Both the position numbers and the translations under genes were made by a program. A stretch of DNA of 64,000 nucleotides from Haemonchus contortus. Taxonomy: Eukaryota; Nematoda; Chromadorea; Rhabditida; Trichostrongylidae. The stretch is taken from assembly GCA_000469685.2 (NCBI GenBank), contig LS997567.1, positions 8,504,874 to 8,568,873 of the forward strand, written 5' to 3'. Below, piece after piece: positions 46,701 through 58,779 of the stretch (positions are counted from its first letter, which is position 1; each line of letters opens with the position of its first letter). The notes beneath the pieces were generated by a model that was not told the DNA's origin, did not search any database, and saw only the letters and a list, made by a program, of their open reading frames with translations.

Positions 46701-47036
46701 CTATCCCGCGGTCCCGAATCGCCTCCCAGATACTTCCCAGTCACTCGCATGCAAGCTATTGGCCGAGTCGATGGGCAATATATCAACTGCACCCACAGAC
46801 TGTCCACACATGTATGCGTGGATCACCTGCGAGGAATAGAGGGTATATCGACCCAGCACAGCAGAATCAAGGAGTCCGTCCCCTGAATTCACCTGCGTCT
46901 CTGGGCAAGTACCGGTGACTTGTGGTCGGCGATCAATTCCTCTATTAGCCATCTGGGGACGCCCTACGTAGCCTCGTCACTAACCGGCTGGGGATCCTTC
47001 AGTGAGAGAGAACCCTCAGTGAAGGAGATCCGTAGC
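43758..47036 (-). mobile_element. RTE-clade LINE, nearly full-length copy
   Basis: The reference copy of the window, minus strand, about 3.3 kb. Leader 47,036-46,450; endonuclease 46,449-45,973 with LTETRMHRPLHAV, GVGVLVSTHLAM, VAYAPTSSYEEEDLEAF and IIVGDFNAEIG; endonuclease C-terminus (NGDHRL-like GSDHR region) and linker 45,960-45,380; reverse transcriptase 45,371-44,400 with ITSMKNCTAPGPDGIKPEHL, DIGNYRPICLLSVIYKL, RRGFSTIDHIHTLTRLIEVS, FIDLKKAFDTVETEAVIEAM and FADDIM (small deletion just after); C-terminal domain 44,290-43,790 with [37 protein letters not shown] and [19 protein letters not shown]. The endonuclease and RT are in different frames, so it is probably inactive. The 3' end GGTGATAAAGGTAACAG lies within the intron after the last ABC exon. 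Confidence 0.92.
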
Positions 47037-47927
47037 TGTTTCACTATAATCACAACAAATGGGTTGATTAATGTGAGCATTCGTCTTGATGATGAGTTCA
47101 ATGCGGTCGGTTAAAAGTTATTAGCGCTGTTTCGTGGATGGCCCACGTTAGCAGAAACAACTTTTGTCCTTGCGCCGATCTGTAAGGAACTATTGTAGAA
47201 CCTCGAAAAAGAGGATGCATCGGCTAAGGACTTAGAAGCCAACAAAAGGCCTGATTCTGTCCTTTCGGTTACGAAGTTGATCTTTCTGGACATTTTTCAT
47301 TTTGTTTTTGCTAATGTGGCGCAGTTATGGGCATTCTGATGAAAAATGGGGCAACAGAATTTCCCTTAGAGTATCGCCTCACTTTATCGTTTACAAGTAT
47401 CGGAAAGTGAATGTACTTTGATATTCTAAAGACGCCGAAGCATTAGCCTTATGAACCCTTCTGAAGGAACAGTTTACGATAAAGTGTTTCCAAAATTTTT
47501 TTGGAATGGATCTCTGTCCCCAAGAATCGCATACTGGACGTTGTCGGATCAAAAAAGCCAAAGCCGGTCAAGATGGGATCTAATGAGAACCCCAAAACCA
47601 GCTCAGCCGGCGTACACACCCAGAAGCGGACGAGTTCCCATGACAATATGTGGAGTTTCACCATTTCCACCTGGACGCACACCTTGCACGCAGCTTACTG
47701 TAACCATCTGTGAGCAAAGGCACACGCGTTTCTAGCTTGTCCAAGTATCCCTTTCTTGCAGCTATGGTCGTCATACATTCGTCCAACCCCTAACTTTACT
47801 ACTATTTTGATGCCTTTATTTCTCTAAACACCACCCATTTTCGAACCATTTTCGTGATTTCTTTGCCACTTTTGCGTTATTCTGGGCTATCACTTTCACT
47901 CTCCGTCAGAAGCTAGATGACTCAAAA
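45905..47927. repeat. Segmental duplication, copy 2 (partner 10,480-12,520)
   Basis: Carries the RTE endonuclease and leader plus about 890 bases of non-RTE sequence upstream of it, including the TIR element. Point differences from copy 1 are few; indels are a 28-base deletion near 46,708 and a short insertion near 47,556. Confidence 0.9.
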
Positions 47928-47947
47928 CTATCGTGAACACTGTGCCT
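47465..47947. mobile_element. Small TIR element (piggyBac-like MITE), complete
   Basis: Left end AGGAACAGTTTACGAT, right end ATCGTGAACACTGTGCCT. Interior as in 12,066-12,520 and 42,390-42,846. Unlike copy 1, the right TIR is kept. It sits directly upstream of the RTE leader. Confidence 0.75.
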
Positions 47948-48406
47948 TCTATCGTGGAGCGACACTAGACATATCCAGAATACTCCTCAGGGTCAGATTG
48001 GAAAGAAACATGGGCTGTGTGGAAGCTATATTGGTCAAAAACTCTCAAAGCCAGAAATTTTTTTCACAACGGTTTGGAATTTACCTAGAATAGTCTGGAG
48101 ATTTCCATTGAATATAAAGAATATGTTATAAATGGGATGATATGCAAGGGCAGTGCCCACGGGTAACGAAACTTATGCCCGAATTCCCACGGCCTGCGGC
48201 AGTAGTTCCGCGCCGACTCTCTAGAAATTTGAATCTTCCCCTTCACAGCGCGCGATCGCGTGCGGCCAGCGCGACACGCCGTCCGGGGAGTAGATGCCAA
48301 ACCCCAGTGCCCACCTACATGAGAATCATGAGGCGGTTCCCTTGATCGTACTGAGATCCTTTATTCCGTTGGAACACAAACAGTCTTGCGATTGGTCACT
48401 GGACCG
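47948..48406. other. Unassigned spacer with a GC-rich patch
   Basis: GC-rich, CpG-bearing patch at 48,150-48,320 within AT-rich DNA. No gene recognised. Confidence 0.45.
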
Positions 48407-48544
48407 ATGAACGAAGAGAAAATGGATGACGAAAAGTTGGTCGAGAAAGGTGAGGAGAATGAGCCACCTAGAGTTTATATAGGCAACATGTATTGTAGTA
48501 CAACTGTAAACATTGTGATACCTTATCAGAACTCGTCGGTGTAA
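48407..48544 (+). CDS. Weak candidate first exon or small frame
   Basis: A 45-codon frame with a charged start (MNEEKMDDEKLVEK) that contains a consensus donor GAAAG/GTGAGG at 48,449/48,450. It could be a first coding exon of 43 bases. No acceptor or partner exon was identified and no family is recognised. Confidence 0.2.
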   Translation: MNEEKMDDEKLVEKGEENEPPRVYIGNMYCSTTVNIVIPYQNSSV

Positions 48545-48890
48545 ACAAGAGGTTGAGTTTCTGTTAGGTACAGAAATCCCTCTTGCTAGATAACTCAACC
48601 CTATAATGGCCAAGCTGTCTTCCCATGTTTGATCTTACTTCTTCACGAGTTCAATCCGGTGACTTAGCTGTTGTAGCCAATCAAAAATTGGGTCGAATGT
48701 TTGGCCGTGAAACCCCTTACAAAACTCCCGAGTGAGCTTCGTTCCGACGTTTCATAGCAGCAAAAAAATGTCGAAGGAAAGTCGCGATCTAGTGAACCGA
48801 CTTCGATATCGTGAAATTTAAGTAAGATGATTCACGTATACATGTGAAAAGTGCTCTTACAATACTGCTTCTAATTCTTGGTCAACCGAC

Positions 48891-48920
48891 GGTTTGCGAC
48901 GGATTAATCCGTTGCAAACC
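48891..48920. repeat. 30-bp palindrome
   Basis: GGTTTGCGACGGATT followed directly by AATCCGTTGCAAACC: two 15-base arms with one mismatch and no loop. Confidence 0.85.
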
Positions 48921-48989
48921 GGTGCATCGCCATAACTTTTGTTCAAGTGCTCCGATTAAGTTGAAAGTATGATCAGCTGAAAGCTCTCC

Positions 48990-49665
48990 TCGTGAAGTAT
49001 CCATATATTATTTGATTTCCGTTTTTCTCGAGATTTTTTTGCCTGCATTTCTACAAAAAAATGAAAAGTGAATCTCACAGTACCTGGGGTGTTACTTGCG
49101 GATACGTCAGTATCGTAAAACCCTTCCCATTGAAAACTTTGTTCTCAGCTTCTGAAACTCATAAATGACTTTTATATTATAAAAGTTAAAAAAAAATTAA
49201 AAGTTTATATTATATAATTATTATAAAATCACAAAGTTCCAATCATTCTGATATCCCTCCTGACATAATTTGTCACTTTCAGCTGAATTAGTTTCTCAGT
49301 CAACCAGATTTCAAGACGTTTCAACTACTTCTTTCCAGCCATCTATTTGAATGGAATACCATTGAATAGCCCTACTCATGGAGAATGCATTTGTACAATA
49401 ATTTTTCAATTTTCTGTAAATTCAAAGCTTCGTTTTCAAAAAAATGAAAGAATCGCTTTTCTAGTACCCGAGGTGTTGCCTGCCGATAAACATCGTAAAC
49501 TCTCCACTTCAATTGATAGATCTGTTCTCAGTTTTTAAAAGCCACATATGGTTCTATATTTGAGAAGATCATGAAATCATGTTCATTTTGATATCCTTCA
49601 TAACAAAATTCAAACAGTTTCAGCTGAAAACAAACATTTAAATTACCGATTTTTCGAGCATTCCA
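48990..49665. repeat. Block I: two diverged tandem units of about 384 bp
   Basis: Landmarks recur at 384-bp spacing: GTACCTGGGGTGTTACTTGC (49,080) and GTACCCGAGGTGTTGCCTGC (49,464), followed in each by ATCGTAAA, a TTGATAGATCTGTTCTCAG-like segment and TTTCAGCTGAA. The same unit occurs twice more at 56,450-57,050. Function and family unknown. Confidence 0.72.
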
Positions 49666-51340
49666 GCATTCGGCTGTTTCTAGAGGCTCGTTTCAAGGGA
49701 AACGAAGTAGTTTTGCACTCATTTGAAGGGTTCCGTCGTGGTACACAAGAAATACTGCTACACTGCAGGTATGAGATCAACACGAATTTACATTTAAAAC
49801 TTCAATGTTCTTAATTAAGTTCCAATGAATGTTCATTTCATGATTGCATAATTGATAAGCAATTATATGGCCTGGAAACAACCAGAAAGTCCTTGTTTCT
49901 TTGTTATTATACAAAATGATGTTGGCTGAGTCGCCTTTTAAGCGAACATTGAGTCAATTGACCCCTCTCTATCGATCTCTCGTCGATCGATCCCATCGTC
50001 TCCGCGGGTGCTGTGTCCATTCAAGAGCACGCCTGATGACACATTCTTATGCAACTGACAGAAAGAAACGACAACGTTGAGAAATACAGTTTAGCAACTT
50101 GTAGTGTTACTTTTTGCTTGTTCAAGACCGCTTACTTCATTTGCCCTCCAGCTCCCTAGGTTTTGGGAACTGGGGGCATAAATTCTAAGAACCGGCCCAA
50201 TTAGCATAGGGGAGCACACACTGCTCGCCAAAGATGTCATTTCACCGTTTGCAAGCGCTATGCACGTCAGCGAATACGAACCCCTCCGGATCTAAGGTCG
50301 AGTGCAAACATGAAATGCAAGCACTCACTCTGCGCCATTGGACCAGTTGAACATGTGTAGTTCCGGCCAAACATTTGATAGCAGCTCGTGTCGGCTGCGA
50401 AGAGAGTAAGAGTGTCGGCCGGTCGACTTCTTAAGTGTTGAGTCATGTTACGACATGAATGACTCATTAACTCAGTGATTAACTCATCAATGTAGACTGA
50501 TATCCTCAAATATTCTTAACGAGCTTACAGTGGTAGTGGTAATCTCAAAAAGGCAACATTTTTTGCATTACTATCAATTGAAGAGCGCGCTTCTGGTTCT
50601 ATCGAGTTTTCTATCGAATGTGAATCATTGGGGAACCTGAACGCACTCGTGTGGCTCAAGAAAACGCGGCGTTGCAGAATCACTAAGTCCTGGAGAAATC
50701 GGTAACGAGGGGTCAAATTACTAGCTCCACTATTGACGAACAGGCGTACATAAATGCATATACATTATATATGCACATGTTACTTGAATTATTATTCGAT
50801 ATGAATGAGAATTCTTCATTCTCAGAGGTGAGGTTAAGCGTTCAACATGATTCACAATAGAAGATTAACGGCACTTCAAATCAACTATTGTTGACGTTTT
50901 GTGAGTAACCGTAATAATCAAATAAGGAACAACAAAATCTGATTCTTTTGCTGAAATCTGCATAGCCTTTTTCAAATGGGCATCAAAATGCAAGTACTTC
51001 CCAATTTCTTCAAACATGTTGATAGGGATTAGGACTCGACATGGTGAAACGGAAACTACTATTTGAAATAGAGAGCCACAGTAGAAACGATTTTGAAGAG
51101 AAAGCTGTCGTGATAGCGTATCCAACAAAGTATTCGGAAAAGGATTTCTGTATGTTAAGTTTTGTCTGGTATCGGGCGTACTCCTGAAGGAGCACGGCAA
51201 TAGGCCATGGGTCAATAGAGATCGATGGTGAGGGGTTGACCAGCTCAAGTTAATCAAAAGGCATTCCAGACTTCTATGTTCGGAGTTTTACATAGTTCCA
51301 TGCCACGACGATTATTGTAAAGCAGCATGTACTATGCTGA
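49666..51340. repeat. Block I, remainder (homologous to parts of 57.05-63.5 kb)
   Basis: Collinear matches to block II include AAGAACCGGCCCAATTAGC (50,190; partner 59,013), TCTGCGCCATTGGACCAGTT (50,330; partner 59,140), GAGGGGTCAAATTACTAGC (50,708; partner 59,637) and TAGGCCATGGGTCAATAGA (51,202; partner 63,119). Within block I, 49,955-49,990 and 51,210-51,250 are inverted copies of a ~35-base sequence (TTGACCCCTCTCTATCGATC type). Short minus-strand frames exist (50,267-50,509; 50,865-51,257), but no family is recognised. Confidence 0.65.
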
Positions 51341-51418
51341 AAAAAGTATCGAATATCTGAAAGATGGTAGTTTGAACCACCGAATTCAGTTGAAAGTGTT
51401 AAAATTATATCATGAATG

Positions 51419-51583
51419 ATATCAAAATGTCCTTGCTATAATCCTTGCTACTCCTGCATGATGAACGCCTAGTTCTTCTACCATCGATTTTGTGTTAGTT
51501 GTTGGATTTACTTCTACTGCAGCTTTCAGATGTTCGTTGTTCAGCGACGGCTTGCAACCGCGATCAGGTTGATCTTGAAGGCT
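51419..51583 (-). mobile_element. mariner N-terminal fragment
   Basis: Minus-strand peptide with the mariner second helix-turn-helix pattern: DQPDRGCKPSLNNEHLKAAV, NPTTNTKSMVEELGVHHAGV and ARIIARTF. The catalytic part is absent. Confidence 0.68.
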
Positions 51584-54305
51584 TTCATAATCAAATAAGT
51601 CTAAGGATTCAAGGCTGTACGGTTTCCGAGAAGCTGTATCCTCTCCCCAAGCATGTTTATTATTGCGCGTATGTTACTTCGGCTGCAGAGGGGCCCAATT
51701 TGAACTCGTGAAGCATGACGACGCGATATTCGTGCTTATTCCTATGGGATTCAAGCCGCAAGTACGCAAATATTGAGTGAAGCACCAAGAGAAGCTTACA
51801 TCTTGGAACGGAACACAAATATTAAAAATGTCTGGGAGATGACTGTATGATCACTCGCGCTCTCATAAAAAAAAACATGGTGGGAAATGTTGTGGCAATC
51901 CGAAACTATTATTGCGACAGCATAATGTTAATATGGAAACAACCGGGAAATTCTTAGAAAAATACCATATCTGAACAAGCTTTTCGAATGGCTGATGGCA
52001 CAAAATTTTCTCCTTTTCCGAGGAGAAATTTACTCGCTTACAATTCAAAAACATTTCCCGTCTCACGAATTCGTAGGCCTCGTCTAGAGATGGGTCATGG
52101 CAGCGTCCCACAGAAACTTCATAATGTTAGATCAACTCACTCGGAAATCGAAGATATTGAGATGTTTGGAAGGGTGGTAGGGATGGTAGAACTGGTTACA
52201 CCATCGACGTTTTGATTGGAAGCCGGTACAATTAATTAATCCCTGCCCAATCTCGTCATAATGGCTGTCGAAGAAAATATCCAAAAATTAAAAAGAAACG
52301 TGAAGGGCCAAAGTCGACGCGGAGTTTTCAAATGAGGGATTGTGAAAGGAAACCATCTGCCCAAATTTATTATGAGCTGAATGGAGACTTGCGAGCGTTG
52401 CATTCTTTGAACGTAGTGCCGAAAAATGGGTGAAGGTTCAAAGAAGGAGAATGGGCACAGGGGAAGATTGAGGTGGTGCCAACAATGTTCAACCTACTCG
52501 CAAAGAGCGGGTAGATGAAACCAATAGGAGAATGACGAAGCGCAGAGACCAGACCATAGTTGAACTTTTTTAGAAGAACGGCATAACCGCTGAGGCCGTA
52601 GGTGTAATGTGGCCAGAGGAACTCAGATGTGTGTATGGAAACTCCAGTTTCTTCAGAAGCAGATGTTCAAATCGAAGCAGTCCTTGCAGTAATGACCTTA
52701 GCCGTCTCCGAGGTCACCCGCCACTACAGGGACGGGCATTGGCTATGTATAGGCGAAACCATGGTATGTTTGCACACTGAGCTCGGAAGCCACATCAAAT
52801 TTGGATGGATGCAGATGGGTCGCCGCCAGGAGTAACTCATGAGGAACTACGAGGCTTATTAAGCGACTATCATCATGGCTGTAAACCTTCTCGGCAGAAG
52901 TGTATCACTGATTGTCGACGACAATATCGAAAATTGAATGATAGTTCAGTTCATTTACGAAAATACCGCTATTGCTTATGACTAAGCGAAGTCCCACGCA
53001 GCTCAGATTGTGTTGTGCTGACACGTGAAGAAAAGATACTAAGACCTGTATTCAACAGCCGTACTCGACAGACCTATAGTCGTTTGGCCTCAACCGTATT
53101 TTTCAGTTGGAAGCACGTGTCAGTGGCAATGGCTTTGCCACCAGAGCAGTTTGTCACCAAAGCAGACCTCAACAGTATCTTCTACACAATTGTTTGGGAA
53201 AAAGCTGTTTAGTGCCCAGATGCGCTGGTGTGGGAGCTGTGAATGGGTCACTGATAACAGTGTGACCTACTCGACTGAATACTAGAATATTAGTTTCTCA
53301 CTCCATGCTGCTCATTCATTGAGAAGGCTTACGAACGAACGAATGAGATGACCTGAAAAGGGGTTTCTGCAGGAAGTTGTCAGCCTACAAATTCAACCAT
53401 TTGCAGGGATAAAGTTGTGGTCGTTTCTCCTCGTGAATACTCCTAGGCCGGCTTGTCTACTTCCAAAACAATTACCCTTGTAATAGTGGCATCAGTTCGC
53501 AATCTGTAAAAAGTCACGTGAGGTCAAAAACTGTGAAGGAGTCCACCTCAAAAATCCCATCTATTGCTTATAGGTATCCTACATATAGTAAGTTTCTAAG
53601 GGCTGCAGCAGGCCTGGAGTGGTGGTGCTTCTGGTGATCTGTTCTATAAGTAAACGTTATTTACATTAGCGATACTTTTGGTGATCGTGAACTTTTGACC
53701 ACTGGTACATGCCGCTCAAACTGTTATACACTCATACACAACTGTTCTCATGAGAATATACCGTGAAGCATACATCTGAACGAATGGGTTTTGAAAAGCG
53801 CATTTATTAACAACTCAAAAACGTAGCTGATTTCAATGGTGTGCTTGTTACTATGATATAGTGGCTTCAGCCCCTTCACAGACTCAGTTTGCGATTACTT
53901 AAGATACCTTACAGGCTTACCGAGAAACGTTCTCATGCAGAATAGTTATTTCGTCGGTGGCGAGGAAGAACGAGATAGATATTTCTAAATATGGGGTTTT
54001 ACCCTACGGAAGACAGATAGATGACAGGGATCGGTCAGGTTCAGCTATCTCGCTGTACTTCACCCATTTTCACTGACTCAGCACAGCTGCTTTTATCTAA
54101 AATGATGAGAAATGTTTCTAATTAGATGTCAGTCGATATTGCCATCCGCAGGGGATGGGTTAGGAGCCGCAGCATTATTTAGAATACATTTAGATAAATA
54201 TTTCCATTACGAAGAAGAAAATGAACTAGTGGGAGCAATTTTAATAACAGAAGTCAGAAGGGATTAATTCCTACGACCAGAAAGTTCTTCTCACCTTCAT
54301 TATAC
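51584..54305. other. Unassigned stretch
   Basis: No gene or element recognised. The frames at 51,863-52,111 (minus; LDEAYEFVRREMF) and 52,629-53,212 (plus) look decayed and match no family I know. Confidence 0.4.
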
Positions 54306-55493
54306 GCCTAATCAGGGTGGGTGTGCGAAAAATTTTTCGATCGCACCTAATCAAGCTCGCCCCGTAACTTGGCGCGAAATGACCTTTATTATGTGTGAAG
54401 ACTAAGCGGTAATTATGCTGCCCGCAATCACTACTAATCGAGTTGAAACTTGTCAACTACAGAGGATAAAAACAGTTAAAAGAAGTCTAGTTTCTAAAAA
54501 AAATTTTTTCAAAGTAAAAATTCCATTATCATATCCAACGGTTTTGAGAGTTCTACTCCCAAACTTAATAAGTAAATTCAATATATTTTGTGATTAAGGT
54601 TTCTGTGATATGGAAGAAAACAGTTCAGACCTTTAGTAGTAAGAGTACCTAAAATAAAACCTAATTTTCGGTAAAAAACTCAGATGGTTTTGTCTGTGGT
54701 AAATCTGACATCTTTACAAATTCTTGTATTTGCTGGCGACTTGCTCCTTGCTGTTGAAGTTCATCGAACCTAAGAGAAGGCTGTGGGGGTGCAGGAAACG
54801 TGCGATTGTTGTGCTACGGGGTCCCGCTGCATTTGGAGAGGCTATGTAGACGCAGAACTTCCGAAAAAAATCATTTTGTAGTGCTGGCTTTCAGAGCAAA
54901 AGAAAAGTGAAAAGTTCAGACAAAGGAGGAAGAGGGCCTTATGGACCGCGCTCTCCCAGATAGTTTGAAGCGGGAGGACAGCAGAAGTACATTGAAACAG
55001 TGCAGTGCGTCTCTAGAATACATGTTAATGCCTTAGAAAGTTAAGTAAAAAATTGTGAAATGCTCGATGACCTCTCAATGAGGAATAGTCCCAATATTAA
55101 GCAACTTTAGAGAACTACATCGATTCTGTAAAGGTCGTTTGATATCGCAAATAAACGAAAATACGAGAAAAGAAGTGAACTGAACTGTTTTATTCATTTT
55201 CCAGAAACTTGAAATGAAATTTATTGAACTTTTTTGTTACGCGTGAGAATAAAACGCTCAAAACCGTTGGAATTAATACTGGAGCTTTTTCTTCGAAAAA
55301 AAGTTTTTTTCAGAAACGAGACTTTTTTCAACTGTCATTATCCTCTTGTGTTGACAAGTTTTAACTCGATTAGTAGCTAGGGCGGGCAGCATAACTACGA
55401 ATAAATTTGCGTAGTTATGCTGCCCGCCTAGGTGCGAGACGAGCTTGATTAGGTGCGATCGAAAATTTATTCCCGTACCCAATCAGGGTTCCC
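54306..55493. mobile_element. Foldback-type element with ~240-bp inverted repeats
   Basis: Left arm 54,306-54,549 and right arm 55,257-55,493 are reverse complements over most of their length: CGATCGCACCTAATCAAGCT, ACTAATCGAGTTGAAACTTG and CCAACGGTTTTGAG in the left arm each return inverted in the right. The 707-bp interior has no recognisable protein. The right arm has an extra hairpin at 55,381-55,428. Probably a non-autonomous DNA element. Confidence 0.72.
55381..55428. repeat. 19-bp perfect hairpin within the right arm
   Basis: GGCGGGCAGCATAACTACG (55,381-55,399) and its exact complement at 55,410-55,428, with a 10-base AT loop. The left arm of the element has only one half of this motif (near 54,410-54,430). 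Confidence 0.88.
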
Positions 55494-56449
55494 GTTGAGG
55501 ATGTTGATCTAACAATAAGTGGACTGCGTCACGCCCTGAACTTATATAAATTCTGAAGTTTAACGAGGTCTGGGGTGTTTGGACGAGTCTTCAATCAGGG
55601 CCACATGTGTTAGCACTCTTCGGGTGACATCAACCTTTGCCGAGCAGCTGAACACTCCCTTTCCCGAGATCATTGAGCGGCATTGGTCATTGGGACCGAT
55701 TTTCGGAGCCTCACCCTATCCAGGTCGCTTTTCGACCCGATAACATCCTTTTGGCCTTTATGGATAAAACAAGTAATACTAATAAGACATTGCGAAAGCA
55801 TTATTTTGCGAACTGTATCTTCAGTCCCACTTTTTTAGGTGTCGTAATCTAATCAACGCCGAGCATCATAATTATATTGCTTATAAATTTAAAATAATCA
55901 GCAACATTAAAGATATAGAAAAGTTCGTTAACACTATACTTACATAATCACTTGCGTGTCTATAATGTTTTTATTGGTAAAAATAAGGTAAAAAAGAAGT
56001 TTTTGGTTCTTGGCTAGGGAAGGAACATGATCAATGATTGCTTCAATTATTACTACTATTTTTCTAACCATCTTAGTGCTCAGGTTTAGTTTGTTTTTGA
56101 CCCAATCCACTTCTATTGCTAACCCTTTAAGACAGTTTTTGGCGGGATGATATCTTATTTAAACTCAACGACTGCCCATAATTTCAGGGTTCTAGATTTT
56201 TCTCTCCATCATTCTTCACATACTTATTATTACTCACGTATAGTCCGTTACTTACATCTCTCCTTTGTTATACTGTGATATCTGTACCCACACCTCTTTG
56301 ATAGTCATCACCTGATCACTGAAGAGCCTCCGGTGATGACTGTCATTGGTTCGTATGATTAAGAGGCGTAACGAACCAATTGTTGTTACTCGTCCTTTTT
56401 TATATGCTATCCTGAAACCTTTGTCTCGGAAAGACCTAATCGCGAAGAA
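55494..56449. other. Unassigned spacer
   Basis: AT-rich, no recognised gene. A 10-bp inverted repeat AGTCATCACC/GGTGATGACT lies at 56,303-56,341. Confidence 0.45.
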
Positions 56450-57050
56450 TCCGGACAGTCCCGGTTTTCCCAACTTTTTTGCATTCATATCGAGGAAAAA
56501 TGGAATTCGAGTCTTAAAGTACCTAGGGTGTTATTTGAGGATATAACAGCATCGTAAACCTTCCACGTCAACTGGAATCTTCGTTTTCAATTTTGAAAAG
56601 AGATAGAAGACACTATGTTCGATGAGAGCATGAAATCTTAAACATTTTGCTACCTTTCATGACATGATGTCAACACTTTCAACTAAAAGAGATGATTTGA
56701 ATCATCAAGTTTTCGGACATTTGTAAACTCTTCTCAGCGGTCTGAGACCATTGGATGGTCCTTCTTACGAGGAATCCAGTCGTAAGATAATTTTTGATCT
56801 CCTTCAAATTGGCAGCTCCATTTTCACGAGGATTTGAGAGTGAGTCTCCAAGTACCTGAGGTGTTACCTGAGGATGTTACATCATCGTCTACTTCAATTG
56901 AAAATATTGTTCCCAATTTTGGAAAAACACATGTGGCTCTATATTCAAGGAAAGCATAAAATTACGATCATATCGGTATTTTTTATTACATAATCTGAAT
57001 ACTTTCATCTGAAAACAGTGATTTAAACTCACAATTTTTCAAGAATATGC
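56450..57050. repeat. Block II: two diverged tandem units of about 335 bp
   Basis: GTACCTAGGGTGTTATTTGA (56,519) and GTACCTGAGGTGTTACCTGA (56,854) mark two units homologous to those at 48,990-49,665, including the CATCGTAAACCTTCCA and TTTCATCTGAAAACAGTG regions. Confidence 0.72.
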
Positions 57051-57270
57051 TAGTTGTTTTTGAAGGTGCATTTCATGGGAAGCAATTTTGCTCTTATTGA
57101 AGGCTCAACTATGTGATATGTGATGACATATTAGACCAGCCGCAGGTAAGTGGTCAACACAAACTCTCACTTCAAAATACATATACATACAGATATACAT
57201 TTCAAAATTGCTTCCAGTGTTGATCAGCGGCAACGTGGCTTGAAAACGGCTACTGCAGAAAAGTATTTGC

Positions 57271-57448
57271 CTCCTTGTTATTATACACGATCAAGTTGGC
57301 TGAATCACTAAACCTTGAGTTTATTGACACTTCAATAAGGGCACCCCACAGGCACTCACTCGCCTGTAGGGTGACCTCCCTTATTGAAGTGTCAATTAGC
57401 TCAAGGTTTAGTGATTCAGCCAACTCGATTGTGTGTAATAACAAGGAG
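57271..57448. repeat. Large hairpin, ~85-bp arms
   Basis: CTCCTTGTTATTATACACGA and GTTGGCTGAATCACTAAACC on the left return as reverse complements on the right, ending ACAAGGAG at 57,448. Arms are nearly perfect and meet at a short CAGGC...GCCTG centre. Confidence 0.88.
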
Positions 57449-57539
57449 CTCTCTAAAAGTATCAGTGAACTGATATCGATTACGTACATTGGAAATTTCA
57501 CCTTTATTATTATGGCGCTTCGCTGGGAGTTGGTATTTT

Positions 57540-57721
57540 GGTCCAATTCTTCTTACCTCGCAACACCCTCGCCCTTCCACTCACTCGCCTGTGGGGTGAC
57601 CTCCCTTAATTTGTTGGCTGGTGAGCTCTCTGAGTCTCAGTGAACTGATATTGATTACGTACATTGGAAATTTCACCGTTATTATTATTATCATTATTAT
57701 TATTATTGTTATTATTATTGC

Positions 57722-57755
<34 letters not shown>

Positions 57756-58772
57756 GTTGTTGTTATTATTATTATTATTATCAATATTGTTATTACTACA
57801 CAAATTAAAACAATATGTCGTAAGGACAAGACAATGTATAAAGTCAAGAGTATCATATTATGACTACGACTACACTATAAGTATCAGAAAACTATGCAGC
57901 TTTATCAGTGACGTCTTTTTGTACATATACTTGCTGCTGTTTGTTCTGTTTTTTTTTCTAATACGATGCACTAATAAATACGCTAAATTAGCACGTTATA
58001 CTTTTCTCTCTTGCTTGTCCGCCTTTCGCCAACATACGTTTGCGCTTGGGCGTGCTTCAGATTTGAGGTAGCTGTAGCTGCACCTAGGGTCTTTGGAAAC
58101 TAAGGGTTTTTTTATACACAGCTCACAGTGATTTCGGATTCTGAGGATAAATGGAAGGGGTTTGGAGTTACAATAAAAGCAGTGGTGGCACAGTGTATCC
58201 GGCGGGCTAGCTAAATACTGGGAATAAGAAGGAGCAGCAGAGCAGCTAACCTTTAGAGCCGGAGAAAGCGCTATGATCGAATTTAGAGTGGTTCAGATGG
58301 AACATTGTGCTCATCGGATGACAAGCCTACTACAGATGAGGTTTGTAATGCTCTCATCTACATGTTTAAATACTTTCACGTGACCCTAAAAAAAGCGATA
58401 CAAGGTTCAGAAAAAGGGTGAAAGGATACTCTCTGTCAAGTAATTTGCTTACAGGCGACTTGCGAGGATGAATGCTTTCCACAATGCGATAAAATCATTT
58501 CCACCTTTCTGTGATTTTCCCAACGACTACTTTAGCTTCCACAGCTTTCCGAGAATTACTTATTTATAGCATATTTTTTAATATGCTTGATTTTATTTCT
58601 CATGCCTTAAATGTAAGGTAGTTTCTCACTCATACATTCGGTATTTGTTACTCGTCAACCTAGTGGACTGACGGAGAGGTCACTACAAAACCAACTAAGC
58701 GAGGTCACACCGCAGGCGAGTGAGTGGTTGGGCGAGGAAGGTGCGAAGTATGTAGAATTGGACCTAAACTGA
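57540..58772. mobile_element. Inverted-repeat element containing an (ATT)n tract
   Basis: 57,540-57,655 and 58,660-58,772 are inverted relatives: GTCCAATTCT, CCACTCACTCGCCTG and GGTGACCTCCCTTA on the left return in reverse complement on the right. The interior has an (ATT)n tract and AT-rich unique DNA without recognised coding. The arm shares its CACTCACTCGCCTG motif with the hairpin at 57,271-57,448. Confidence 0.6.
57678..57795. repeat. (ATT)n microsatellite
   Basis: Trinucleotide tract with a few ATC, GTT and GCC interruptions. The Leu-, Ile- and Asn-rich frames over it are artefacts. Confidence 0.96.
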
Positions 58773-58779
58773 CTCACCT

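Noticed and set aside
50865..51257. Minus-strand frame with an SIDPWP motif like TM7 of nematode chemoreceptors
   Set aside because: The motif is short, the homologous frame in block II is disrupted and no other receptor helices were found.
57581..58071. Ile-, Asn- and Leu-rich frames on both strands
   Set aside because: Artefacts of the (ATT)n tract; no domain in the flanking residues.
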